Assembly (NCBI GenBank): GCA_019307945.1
Contig: JAFDIS010000026.1
Location: 1 to 38,224, forward strand
Direction of reading: 5' to 3'
Length of the DNA stretch: 38,224 nt
Source of the DNA: Deltaproteobacteria bacterium
GTDB taxonomy: Bacteria; Desulfobacterota; DSM-4660; Desulfatiglandales; Desulfatiglandaceae
The position numbers were made by a program, and so were the translations under genes. Positions 7,546 through 16,091 of the stretch are shown in pieces. The notes beneath the pieces are model-generated. The model made no database searches. It was not told the DNA's origin and saw nothing but the letters and a program-made list of their open reading frames with translations. Position 1 is the stretch's first letter. Every line of letters starts with the position of its first letter.

Positions 7546-9336
7546 CTAATGAGTTCGTATCTTTCCCAGAAACTGCCGTTTCGGGTCGTAGAGACGAAGC
7601 ATCTCTAGAAACTCCGCATCATCGACCGCCAGGGTTTCCAGAGGCTCCCCGACCTCAAGATCCCACCCGCAGCGCTGCTTGATCTCGCGCACTCTCTCGT
7701 CCAATTCGTTGCCCGAAAAGGTTCCCAGCACGGCGGTCAGGCGAAGCGTTTGGCGGCCGCGTTCCTTTTGGAAGACGCCCATGTCGGACACGACGGTCCT
7801 GACGTTTTCACCCGGGCTCGTGACATAGTGGACATCCTGCGGGAAGCGGTATTTCTCCTGCGGGCAGACCACCAGTGTCTCCTCCGCACCTGAGGCCACG
7901 TCGTTTGCGCCCCCGGAGCCCACCAGCAGGATGTCGCCCTCCATGAGTGTTGAATTGACCCGGCCCCAGCGGTCCACCTGGCCAGCTCCGATGGCGCCCA
8001 GGGTTCGGCTGTCGCTGCCCGAAACGAACTGCCCCATGATGGTCTCCACATCCGAGAGCATCTTGCACGTGGGCATGTTGCGGTAGTTGAAGATGAAGGG
8101 ATCCGCGGGCCTTGGAGCATATCCGTAAAACCCGATCTCCGCCATGACCTCCGCGTCGTGGCCGCTTTCCTTCAGGCGACGGAGGGCGAGCCAGGAAGCG
8201 AGGTTTGCGGCCCCCACGCCCGCCAGTAGATGCCGGTAACCGTTTTCCAGGCATCGGCGGGCCATCATCTTGGCCGCCGCCATGATCATCTTCTCCTGGG
8301 CGTTGGGCGGCGCCTTCCAGTCCACTTGGGCGGCCAGCTCCAGGATGTCGGCGTACCAGGAATCCCCTCTCGCCTTGCCCTTGAGGAAGCCTATGCGGTC
8401 TTTTCCAAGGCGCCCGAGGTACGCCGAGCGGGTTTCGGGCTCCAGTATCCAATGTCGGATCCAGGCGTCCAGGCGCTCTGGATCACGAGATGCCTTACGC
8501 ATATCTTCCAGGAAGTCGTAATCGTCCGCATAGGACTCCATCTCCGGAATCCCCTGGCTGCTCAAACCGCTGGGGTGGGATCCCATGGCGATGGGGACCA
8601 CACAACGCACCAGGGATCCGGGGATCTTGATCAAGTTGTTGTGACGACGGATGAAGTCCGTGGACACGATCCGTTCCACAGAGACCACCGTTCCTTCACG
8701 ACTGGCCATGGCGCCGTAAAAACCCTCGCCGTAGGGAGGGGTGAAAAGGACGTTGCCGTTGCGGTCGGAAACCCAACCGTGAATCAGGCTGATGTCCGGA
8801 TTCAGGGGCCGGAGCACCCCGGTGGGTCGCTCGTCCCCGAAAAAGTCTTCCACCACCCTGAAATCTTCGGCGTTTTCCTTTTCCATGGTGCTCCCCAGCA
8901 GGGAACGGGTGGGGTAGCCCGCCATGTCCATGGCCCCTGCTTTGAGCCTCAGGGTGAAGGTGAGGATGGACCAGTGCCGGAGGAAGAGTTTTTGTGTGCG
9001 AAAAGCCTCCTGGTATATGGGGTTGGGACCCGGAGTGGGATAGGGATCCCCGATGAAGGTGGTCTGGTAGCTGCGTCCCAGACCTCCGTGCACCAGGGCC
9101 ACACAAGGGCCTGTGACCCCCATGGTGATGAATTCGAACCCCGGGTCTTTTCCCCAGAATTTTCGGATCAGTTCATAAAGGAGCCCGTAAGCCCTGCTGT
9201 GGGTGGCCGCGATGTGGATGGACATTCCTGGTCTGATGTGCCGCTCAATGGCCTCCGAGGCCGAGCAGACCTTGTCCTCTCCTTCAATCGGTGGGATCTG
9301 GAACCAACGCTCCAGCGAATCATCCAGTGTTTCCAT
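7546..9336 (-). CDS. Single-chain CoA-transferase family I protein (fused alpha and beta; IpdA/IpdB-like)
   Basis: The 596-residue protein joins the two subunits of family I CoA-transferases, which are usually separate genes. Residues about 15-320 are the alpha half (RHIRPGMSIHIAATHSRAYG, MGVTGPCVALVHGGLG, VVSVERIVSTDFIRRH, VVPIAMGSHPSG). Residues about 345-590 are the beta half (AEIGFYGYAP, GAIGAGQVDRWGRVN, GSGGANDVASGA, TSPGENVRTVVSDMGVF). Glu400 in AEIG sits where glutaconate-CoA-transferase-type enzymes carry the catalytic Glu. The halves also resemble IpdA and IpdB, the COCHEA-CoA ring hydrolase of steroid catabolism, and an NPD flavoprotein lies nearby. The start at 9336 has GGAGG only a few bases upstream; an in-frame ATG at 9360 is the alternative. 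Cytoplasmic; acyl-CoA substrate unknown. Confidence 0.82.
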   Translation of the reverse strand: METLDDSLERWFQIPPIEGEDKVCSASEAIERHIRPGMSIHIAATHSRAYGLLYELIRKFWGKDPGFEFITMGVTGPCVALVHGGLGRSYQTTFIGDPYPTPGPNPIYQEAFRTQKLFLRHWSILTFTLRLKAGAMDMAGYPTRSLLGSTMEKENAEDFRVVEDFFGDERPTGVLRPLNPDISLIHGWVSDRNGNVLFTPPYGEGFYGAMASREGTVVSVERIVSTDFIRRHNNLIKIPGSLVRCVVPIAMGSHPSGLSSQGIPEMESYADDYDFLEDMRKASRDPERLDAWIRHWILEPETRSAYLGRLGKDRIGFLKGKARGDSWYADILELAAQVDWKAPPNAQEKMIMAAAKMMARRCLENGYRHLLAGVGAANLASWLALRRLKESGHDAEVMAEIGFYGYAPRPADPFIFNYRNMPTCKMLSDVETIMGQFVSGSDSRTLGAIGAGQVDRWGRVNSTLMEGDILLVGSGGANDVASGAEETLVVCPQEKYRFPQDVHYVTSPGENVRTVVSDMGVFQKERGRQTLRLTAVLGTFSGNELDERVREIKQRCGWDLEVGEPLETLAVDDAEFLEMLRLYDPKRQFLGKIRTH

Positions 9337-9508
9337 GGGACCTCCAAGTGATGGGTGCATTTCAATGTGCCTTTTCCTACATACACAAAGCGGGCCCCGC
9401 TTTCAAGGGATCCTCGGCTGGAAAAGAGACTTTTCGGTGTGATGCATGTGGGGGGCCTCCCCCCGTCTCCCGGGGATGAGTGGAAGATACGGAGGTTTCC
9501 TGCTAGTC

Positions 9509-9537
9509 TTGCAACATAGAACCAAATGGAGTAAAAA
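9509..9537 (+). promoter_or_regulatory. Candidate sigma-70 promoter for the hisHF unit
   Basis: TTGCAA at 9509-9514 and TAAAAA at 9532-9537 are separated by 17 bases, in the gap between divergent genes. An A7-TG-T7 dyad (9533-9548) overlaps the -10 box, and AAAGGAGGAGGG directly precedes the hisHF ATG. A G6-CCT-C6 inverted repeat sits upstream at 9450-9464. Pattern match only. Confidence 0.35.
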
Positions 9538-9581
9538 AATGTTTTTTTGCGTTCCCGGGGACGCATCGAAAGGAGGAGGGC

Positions 9582-11150
9582 ATGATCACCTTGCTGGACT
9601 ACGGGGCCGGAAACGTGAGAAGCGTCATCAACGCCATCCAGGCCCTGGGGGAGCAGGTCACGGTGGTTCGAGACCCCGACGATATCCTGCGGGCGGAGAA
9701 ACTGGTCTTTCCCGGCGTGGGCGCCTTTGGGAGCATGATGCAGATCCTCGAGAAACGCCGTTTCGTGGAACCGCTGAGGGCCTACCTCGGTTCGGGGCGT
9801 CCCTTCCTCGGTATCTGCCTGGGCCTCCAGGCCCTGTTCGAAGTCAGTGAGGAAGCCCCGGGCGTGCCGGGCCTGGGGTTTTTCCCGGGCACCGTGGAGA
9901 GGTTTCGGGTGGACCGCTCCGTGCCCCATATCGGCTGGAACGGGATCAGCGCCAAAAAACCCTCAGGCCTTTTCCGGGGGCTCCGGGGAGATGAGAAATT
10001 CTATTTCGTTCATTCCTACCACGTGGTCCCGGAGGACCCCAAGATCGTGCTCACCACGACCAGGTATGGTTACGACTTCGTGAGCGGGGTGCAGAATGAA
10101 AACCTCTTCGCCACCCAGTTTCACCCGGAAAAGAGCGGTGAGGCCGGTTTGACGATCCTGAGAAATTTCCTGGCGGGGCGGCCGGGCACCACCGCCCTGC
10201 CGTCCGGCGCGGGCACCCGTTTGGCCCGCCGCATCATAGCTTGCCTGGACGTGCGCTCTGACGACGCCGGGGACCTCGTGGTGACCAAGGGGGATCAGTA
10301 CGATGTGAGGGAAAGGGGGGCGGTGCGCAATCTGGGAAAGCCGGTGGATCTTGCCCGGCGGTATTACGAGGAGGGGGCCGATGAGATCACCTTCCTCAAC
10401 ATCACTGCCTTCCGGGATTTTCCCCTGCTGGACATGCCCATGCTGGATGTCTTGAAACGAACCTCGGAGAACGTCTTCGTGCCGCTGACCATCGGGGGCG
10501 GGATCCGCGATTACACGGACCGAAACGGCCGGCGGTATTCGGCCCTGGAGGTGGCGGCCGAATATTTCAGGTCAGGGGCGGACAAGGTGTCCATCGGAAG
10601 CGACGCGGTACGCATCGTGGAGGATTATCTCCGCACGGGAAAAAAGACCGGCAAGAGCGCCATTGAGGAGATTTCCAGGGTCTATGGAAACCAGGCCGTG
10701 GTGATTTCCATCGATCCGAGGCGCGTCTACGTGGCCGGGCCCGATGAGGTTCCCCACCATGTCCTGGAGACGGAGCTGCCGGGCCCTCGGGGCGAGCGCT
10801 ATTGCTGGTATCAGTGCACCGTGAAAGGGGGTCGCGAGGGGCGACCTGTTGATGCGGTCACCCTGGCCCGGGCCGTGGAAGACCTGGGGGCCGGGGAGAT
10901 CCTGCTCAACTGTATAGACCGGGACGGGACAAACCTGGGGTTCGACCTGGAATTGATCAGCGCCGTCAAAAAGGCCGTCTCCATTCCTGTGATCGCCTCG
11001 AGCGGAGCCGGATCCGTGGAGCATTTCCTGGAAGTGTTCGCCGCCACTGACGCGGAAGCGGCCCTTGCGGCCGGGATTTTCCACAGAGAAGAGGTGCCCA
11101 TCCGGGCGGTGAAGGAATTCTTGGCGGGGAAAGTGGAGATAAGGCCATGA
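9582..11150 (+). CDS. hisHF: Bifunctional imidazole glycerol-phosphate synthase, HisH-HisF fusion (HIS7-like)
   Basis: One 522-residue chain makes both IGP and AICAR in histidine biosynthesis. Residues 1-205 are the HisH glutaminase ([25 protein letters not shown]) with catalytic Cys79, His181 and Glu183. Residues about 215-522 are the HisF cyclase barrel with Asp223 (ACLDV) and Asp378 (SIDPRR), the ammonia-accepting synthase. Most bacteria encode two proteins; the fused order HisH then HisF is that of fungal and plant HIS7. The HisF half also carries the eukaryote-type long insertion including [15 protein letters not shown] and ends [19 protein letters not shown], very like HIS7. A strong AAAGGAGGAGGG precedes the ATG. 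Its stop overlaps the next ATG (ATGA). No other his gene is in the window. Cytoplasmic. Confidence 0.95.
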   Translation: MITLLDYGAGNVRSVINAIQALGEQVTVVRDPDDILRAEKLVFPGVGAFGSMMQILEKRRFVEPLRAYLGSGRPFLGICLGLQALFEVSEEAPGVPGLGFFPGTVERFRVDRSVPHIGWNGISAKKPSGLFRGLRGDEKFYFVHSYHVVPEDPKIVLTTTRYGYDFVSGVQNENLFATQFHPEKSGEAGLTILRNFLAGRPGTTALPSGAGTRLARRIIACLDVRSDDAGDLVVTKGDQYDVRERGAVRNLGKPVDLARRYYEEGADEITFLNITAFRDFPLLDMPMLDVLKRTSENVFVPLTIGGGIRDYTDRNGRRYSALEVAAEYFRSGADKVSIGSDAVRIVEDYLRTGKKTGKSAIEEISRVYGNQAVVISIDPRRVYVAGPDEVPHHVLETELPGPRGERYCWYQCTVKGGREGRPVDAVTLARAVEDLGAGEILLNCIDRDGTNLGFDLELISAVKKAVSIPVIASSGAGSVEHFLEVFAATDAEAALAAGIFHREEVPIRAVKEFLAGKVEIRP

Positions 11151-12901
11151 AAGGCCGGGGGCGCCGGGCACGGGACGAGGGCCGGAGCGGCGTGGGGCTC
11201 GTGGTGCGCCGCGCGGCGAACGGGAGTCTCACAGGGGGATACCGCCTCCCGGACGGCCGCGAGATCCTGCTCCATAGCGCCGTGGATCCTGAAGACGAAG
11301 CCCGGTTCCTGGTCAAGAACGTGCGCCCCGCCGAAAGAACCCTTTACGTGGTGCTGGGATTCGGCATGGGGTACCATGTAAGGGAGATCTTGAGACGGAT
11401 CCCGGACACCTCCCGGGTCGTGGTGGTGGAGCCTGCAAGAACCGTAATCAGCAGGGCGGCCCTGGGAGTCCTTGAAAAGGAGAGGCGGCGTTGGTTTCGT
11501 GACCGTAGACTGATCCTCCAGAATCATCACGACCCCGCTACCGCACCCCTTTTCCTGGCCGATACGTTCGCCCGCCATCGTCTCCTGGGATTGAACCTTT
11601 ACACGCATATCCCCACCGCGTGCACGGATGAGACCTTTTACAGGCGCCTCCTGGGGTTGGTGCCGGAGCGTTTCCCCGGGGCCTTGCAGGCCCACCTGGC
11701 CCAGTACGAAGGGCTCCTGGAAAACGATCTCACCAATTTTTGGGCGAACCTGCCCGTCTCCTGGGAGTGTCCTCACGTGTCCTTCCTTTCAGGGAGTTTG
11801 AAGGGAATGCCCGCGCTGGTGGTGGGGGCGGGACCTTCCCTGACGGAAGACCTGGACGCAGTGAAAGCAGCCAAGGGGCGGGCCTTGATTCTCTGCGTGG
11901 CCACGGCCGCCCCGGTCCTGATGAAACATGGGGTGGTCCCGGACCTCGTGGTATCCATAGACCCCAACGAGGCGAACATGGCCCATTTCGAAGGATGGGA
12001 CACCGCAGCTTCCCCCCTGGTCTATTACCATCGAATCTGGCGGGGTGTCTTGTCCGTGTACAAGGGCGGGAAATTCTGGTTCACCATGGAGGACGAACCA
12101 TTACCGCCCCATGCGGGGCACGTTGGAAGGGCACCCTTCCGGCGCGGGGGGAGCGTGACCTTCACGGCCCTCCAACTGGCCCACTACATGAAGGCCCGGG
12201 TCGTGGCCCTGGTGGGTGTGGATCTCGCCTTTCACGGGGGCAGGACACATGCGGAAGGGGCGGCTTATTGCCAAACCCTTGGCGGAAGCGACCTCCCCCA
12301 GGGGTATTTCCGCGTGCCGGCGACCTTCGGGGGACAGGTGGCGACCAACGAGACCTATTATGCTTTTCTGCGATACCTGGAGGATTTCATCCGGCGTGAG
12401 CCCCGGGTGCTGCACGTCAACACCGCGAGGCACGGGGCGAGGATCGGCGCCACCCAAGAGATGGGGCTTTCCGAGTTCCTGGAGCGGTTCTGCGGTCCCG
12501 GAGGCGGCATGGCATGGAAACCGCCCCAAGCCCCTCGGAAGGTATCATCCCCGAAAACCGCCTTGAGGCGAATCGAGGCGGTGGACCGATGGGCGCGTGA
12601 TGCGGATCGTTTCGCGCGGTCTTTCCAGGACGAGGAGCGGGTCGATGCCGTGATCCGGGCCTTCCGGGGTCTTTCCCTCTACCGCGCCATGGAGAGGAGC
12701 TACGAGGATTGTTTCTACCTGTGGGAAATTCAGGCCCGGGGAGAGGGCGGGATGCGGGGCACGGCGCCGCGGGCCCGACGACTCCTTGCCCACGCAAGAG
12801 AGGTATCAGGGTCTCTTGGGCGAACGGCTCGCCGTCTGGAGGCCTCGGCCGTCTCAGACCCGGGAACCGGGACAGGGGGCCCGCGGCAAGGAGATACATG
12901 A
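11147..12901 (+). CDS. MptE-like / motility accessory factor (DUF115) protein
   Basis: The 584-residue cytoplasmic protein matches the DUF115 (6-hydroxymethylpterin pyrophosphokinase MptE-like) family, which includes the Maf proteins that attach nonulosonic acids to flagellin. Seen: N-terminal [17 protein letters not shown] and [15 protein letters not shown], then the hallmark [31 protein letters not shown] and [19 protein letters not shown], which form the Rossmann-like nucleotide-sugar or pyrophosphate site. The C-terminal 150 residues are Arg-rich and not assigned. ATG overlaps the hisHF stop as ATGA, implying coupled translation. No flagellin or sialic-acid gene is in view, so the glycosylation role is inferred only from family. 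Confidence 0.75.
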   Translation: MKGRGRRARDEGRSGVGLVVRRAANGSLTGGYRLPDGREILLHSAVDPEDEARFLVKNVRPAERTLYVVLGFGMGYHVREILRRIPDTSRVVVVEPARTVISRAALGVLEKERRRWFRDRRLILQNHHDPATAPLFLADTFARHRLLGLNLYTHIPTACTDETFYRRLLGLVPERFPGALQAHLAQYEGLLENDLTNFWANLPVSWECPHVSFLSGSLKGMPALVVGAGPSLTEDLDAVKAAKGRALILCVATAAPVLMKHGVVPDLVVSIDPNEANMAHFEGWDTAASPLVYYHRIWRGVLSVYKGGKFWFTMEDEPLPPHAGHVGRAPFRRGGSVTFTALQLAHYMKARVVALVGVDLAFHGGRTHAEGAAYCQTLGGSDLPQGYFRVPATFGGQVATNETYYAFLRYLEDFIRREPRVLHVNTARHGARIGATQEMGLSEFLERFCGPGGGMAWKPPQAPRKVSSPKTALRRIEAVDRWARDADRFARSFQDEERVDAVIRAFRGLSLYRAMERSYEDCFYLWEIQARGEGGMRGTAPRARRLLAHAREVSGSLGRTARRLEASAVSDPGTGTGGPRQGDT

Positions 12902-12902
12902 C

Positions 12903-13451
12903 ATGGAGATGACCCGCGAAACGCTGCCGGTGGGGGATGGGGAAGGGGGCCGAGAGGTTCTGAACAGGATCCGGGACATGGGCGATCGGATCGTGGTGAA
13001 CATCGCAGGTCCCGGGGATGCGGGCCCCGTCTTTTTCACGCAGGAGAATCTGGAGGCTCGGCTGAAGGGAGAGCAGAGAAGCCTCTTGGTGGAAACGGTG
13101 CGGGAACGAGAATACAGGGACTTGATAGTGAGCGAGTCCGCAAACCTCATCCGTGCGGCCCGGGATTTCTCGGCAGCGCTCCCCGAGCGTTTCTTGCCCG
13201 ACCTCTCCGAAGAGGCGGCTCACCTGGAAGGTCGGCTCCGGAATTTCCTGCTTTTTCTGCACTGTTTTTCTCTCCAGCGGCCCGGGAAAAGCCTGGAGAG
13301 GTGCCGCCGCACCCTGGTGCGGACGGCCGAGGGGTTGAAACGGGACGCGTTACAGTGTCCCGATACGGTTAAGACCCTGGACCTCTTGAGGTATCGTCTT
13401 ATGCCGGCACTGGCGGCGATCCCGGATATCTTGGGAATGAAGGCCACTTGA
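12903..13451 (+). CDS. Uncharacterised protein downstream of the DUF115 gene
   Basis: The 182-residue protein begins MEMTRETLPVGDGEGGREVL. I recognise no domain. It is mostly helical in appearance, Arg/Leu/Glu-rich, with no signal peptide or membrane helix; the second half (NFLLFLHCFSLQRPGKSLE onward) has evenly spaced Leu and Cys residues that could form a helical bundle. The start was chosen because AAGGAG at 12888-12893 is nine bases upstream and the preceding stop (12899-12901) is immediately adjacent; the longer open frame upstream lies inside the DUF115 gene. Position as third gene of a tight unit suggests it works with the DUF115 protein. Confidence 0.65.
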   Translation: MEMTRETLPVGDGEGGREVLNRIRDMGDRIVVNIAGPGDAGPVFFTQENLEARLKGEQRSLLVETVREREYRDLIVSESANLIRAARDFSAALPERFLPDLSEEAAHLEGRLRNFLLFLHCFSLQRPGKSLERCRRTLVRTAEGLKRDALQCPDTVKTLDLLRYRLMPALAAIPDILGMKAT

Positions 13452-13483
13452 GGGCGAAGCAAAGGCGCTCTTGCGGAGCTCTT

Positions 13484-14296
13484 TCAGTGGCGGGTGCTTT
13501 CGTCCGCGTCCAGCGAAATCGTCTGAAATCCCGGAGGCAGGCGGAGTGCGAAGACCGGATCCGGGATGCTGCCGTTGAACACCATCTTCGTGACGCGGAT
13601 CCGTATCCGGCGTCCGGAGGGATGGTGGCGCACGGTGATCTGCCGGGCGTGAGGGATTCCTGCCTCGGTCTCCAAACGCGAAAAGGCCACCCGGAGACCC
13701 ATAAGGGGATATTCCAGCGCGACGGGCGGGGCGTCGGGTCCGGGGAGATAAAGGACCTGGAGGACCCTGCCGTGCTCATCCCGCAACGCGATTTTTCCCG
13801 GTGTCGGGGAATCGGCCCGCAAGCCCTGGTAGAGGACAGGTCGACCCTGAAGCAGCCCCCACAGGTGACGGACCGGAATGGGGCCCGGGAAGAATCGTGG
13901 GACCTTTTCCAGCCCCCCTTTCCAAGTGTAATATTTCTTTTCTGAAAAAGAGATGAGCCCCTGGGTGGATTCCCTCAACAGCAAATGAAACAGGGGGCCG
14001 CCCCACGGGTGGGAGACTTCCACCCGGAGGCGGAAGGGCTTGCGGGTGCCCAGAGTGAGAATGCGAAGGGTTGATTCCCCGTCGTTTTCGCGCACCAGGA
14101 GCGTGCCGGTGCAGAAGAAGGCCCGGACCCTTTGCTGGGCATCCCGGATCGAGCTCAGGGCTCGTTCAATCTGCGCCTGGTCGAATCTTTCGACGGGCGG
14201 CACGGCGGGCCGGGGCGCGGCGCAGCCCGAAAGGAACAGGAGAGCCAGGCAAAAGATCGCACGGCCGCCGAAAGGATGGGCGTTTATGCTTCTCAA
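13484..14296 (-). CDS. LolB-like outer-membrane lipoprotein
   Basis: The 270-residue protein starts with a lipoprotein signal peptide (CLALLFLSGC, lipidated Cys25), then a helix rich in Gln/Arg and a region of beta-strand character (AFFCTGTLLVREN, FRLRVEVSHPWGGPLFHLLL, PVALEYPLMGLRVAF) like the LolB/DUF4292 fold that accepts lipoproteins at the outer membrane. The only in-frame start giving the signal peptide is a TTG at 14294-14296 that overlaps the upstream stop as TTGA, so translation probably depends on ribosomes finishing the TPR gene. It is the last gene of the long leftward run. Family assignment is by overall pattern, so moderate confidence. Confidence 0.65.
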   Translation of the reverse strand: MRSINAHPFGGRAIFCLALLFLSGCAAPRPAVPPVERFDQAQIERALSSIRDAQQRVRAFFCTGTLLVRENDGESTLRILTLGTRKPFRLRVEVSHPWGGPLFHLLLRESTQGLISFSEKKYYTWKGGLEKVPRFFPGPIPVRHLWGLLQGRPVLYQGLRADSPTPGKIALRDEHGRVLQVLYLPGPDAPPVALEYPLMGLRVAFSRLETEAGIPHARQITVRHHPSGRRIRIRVTKMVFNGSIPDPVFALRLPPGFQTISLDADESTRH

Positions 14297-16047
14297 TGGT
14301 CGGACTTCAAGAGTTTTTCCACCTCGGAGATTTTTTCGCGCACCTTTTTCTCCTGGGGGTGTTCCAGGGAGAGGGCCTTCTTGTACTGTTGAAGACTCTC
14401 CTTATAACGTTTTTTCTTCAGATACACGTCTCCCAGGTGTTCATTGATGGTGGGATCGTCCGGGGTGAGTGAGACGGCCTTTTTGAGCTCCCTTTCCGCT
14501 TCGTCGTACATGCCTTTCTGATAGTAGATCCATCCGAGGCTGTCCACGATATAGCCGCTGTCCGGTTTCAGGCGAAGGGCCTTGCGAATCATCTCCATGG
14601 CCTCGTCCAGGCGGGTCCCCTGTTCAGCCCAGGTGTAGCCGATATAATTGAGGGCGTCTGCGTGGTCCGGGTCTATCTTGAGGATCTGCTCCATCTGGGC
14701 GATACAGGACGCCTTGTCTCCGCCCTTGTCATAGATCACGCCGAGCCTGTAATGGAGATCCACGTTTTTGGGCGCCTTGACGAGTCCCTCCCGGATCACC
14801 TCCACGGCCTTGTCATATTCCTTGGTCGCCTCGTAGATGGAGCCCAGTGCAAGATACAATTCCGGTTTTTCACTCTTTTCGGCGATGGCCTCCCGGAGAA
14901 CCTTTACGGCGGCCTCGTAACGTTCTTCGGTCTGATGAATGTAGGCCATATGGATCCGGGCGTTGACGAAATAGGGCGATTCCGGCTTGATCTTCCCGAA
15001 GTGCTCCAGGGCCTCGGCTTTTTCACCTTTCTGCTCGTAGGCCGTGGCCAGAAAGTAGCGGGACTTGTGATCCTCGGGCCATGCGGCTACGATCAGCCTG
15101 AGTTCCTCTATGGATTCGTCGATTCGGCCCTGCTGCAGGTAGATGAGGCCCAGCGTCTGGCGCCCGGGCTCGCCGGGCTTGGAGCGGCTCTTGATGATTT
15201 CCATCTCCTTTTCCGCTTTTTCCTTCCAGCCCAATTTGAGGTAGAGCCCCACGAGCCTCTCCCGGACTCCCATGTTGCCGGGGTAGTATTTCAAGAGTGA
15301 TTCGTAGGCGGCCACTGCGGCCTTGTTATCGCCCTTCAACTGGTAAAGGGTGCCCAGGTCGAACCATGCCGGTTCCAGGCTCTCGTTGAGTTCCAAAGCC
15401 TTGCGATAGGCTTTTTCCGCCTCCTCGCGGCGGCCCAGCTCCAGGTAGATTCTACCCCGGTAATAGTGGGGGATCACCATCCGGGGATTCTCTTCCGTCA
15501 GGGTGTCGAGCAGACTCAGCGCCCTTTCGAAGCGCCCCTTGCGGATGAGGATGGTGGCCAGTATGAGCCTTACACGCTGGTTTGCGGGATTTGCCTCCAG
15601 GATCTTCTCGTATTCCCCGGCGGCCAGGTCGTCCTGCCCCAGAAGGGCATGGAGATCCGCCACCAGGATCCGGAAGTTGGCCCGATCAGGGTGGAGAGCG
15701 GTGCATTTTTCCGCGTATTTCAGCGCCTCCTTGTATTCTTTGGTCCGCTTCAGGAGAATCGCCATTTTCCAGTTCAGATAGGCGGAGTCCTGATCGAGTT
15801 CCAGGGCCGCCTTCATGTGTTCCTTGGCCTCGGCATACCGTCCCTTGGAAATGGCCAGGGAAGCAAGGGCGAAATGGGTGTATCCGGAAACCTTGGGATC
15901 CTGGTGGCGGGCGCTGGGTTGGGGCTCCGATACGGGGCGCGACAGGAGCGGTCCACAGCCCCAGGTGAACAGGAAGAGAAGCATGGCACCCAAGGTGCAT
16001 GAAAACCCGAGCGATCCGAGGCCGCCTCCGGGGCGGGCGTTTTTCAT
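14293..16047 (-). CDS. TPR-repeat lipoprotein
   Basis: The 584-residue protein has an N-terminal export signal (GAMLLFLFTWGC, lipidation Cys31 from this start) and then about a dozen 34-residue tetratricopeptide repeats, e.g. AEKAYRKALELNESLEPAWF, AVEVIREGLVKAPKNVDLHY and AERELKKAVSLTPDDPTINE. Such proteins scaffold complexes at the envelope. The start at 16047 gives a normal-length lipoprotein signal. An in-frame ATG at 16095 overlaps the sigma-factor stop as ATGA and could be the true initiation site, at the cost of a 16-residue N-terminal extension. The ortholog order TPR then LolB-like is consistent with a shared role in outer-membrane or lipoprotein assembly, which is inference. Confidence 0.8.
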   Translation of the reverse strand: MKNARPGGGLGSLGFSCTLGAMLLFLFTWGCGPLLSRPVSEPQPSARHQDPKVSGYTHFALASLAISKGRYAEAKEHMKAALELDQDSAYLNWKMAILLKRTKEYKEALKYAEKCTALHPDRANFRILVADLHALLGQDDLAAGEYEKILEANPANQRVRLILATILIRKGRFERALSLLDTLTEENPRMVIPHYYRGRIYLELGRREEAEKAYRKALELNESLEPAWFDLGTLYQLKGDNKAAVAAYESLLKYYPGNMGVRERLVGLYLKLGWKEKAEKEMEIIKSRSKPGEPGRQTLGLIYLQQGRIDESIEELRLIVAAWPEDHKSRYFLATAYEQKGEKAEALEHFGKIKPESPYFVNARIHMAYIHQTEERYEAAVKVLREAIAEKSEKPELYLALGSIYEATKEYDKAVEVIREGLVKAPKNVDLHYRLGVIYDKGGDKASCIAQMEQILKIDPDHADALNYIGYTWAEQGTRLDEAMEMIRKALRLKPDSGYIVDSLGWIYYQKGMYDEAERELKKAVSLTPDDPTINEHLGDVYLKKKRYKESLQQYKKALSLEHPQEKKVREKISEVEKLLKSDH

Positions 16048-16091
16048 TATGTGTGGTTTCTGGGGCCGGGCGAGTTCTAGACGCATTGGGA

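Noticed and set aside
8230-9351. Long open frame on the plus strand opposite the CoA-transferase gene
   Set aside because: Its product has no recognisable motif and is antisense to a clearly conserved protein; GC-rich DNA produces such frames by chance.
9450-9464. G6-CCT-C6 inverted repeat as a terminator
   Set aside because: It lies upstream of both divergent genes and has no T-run.
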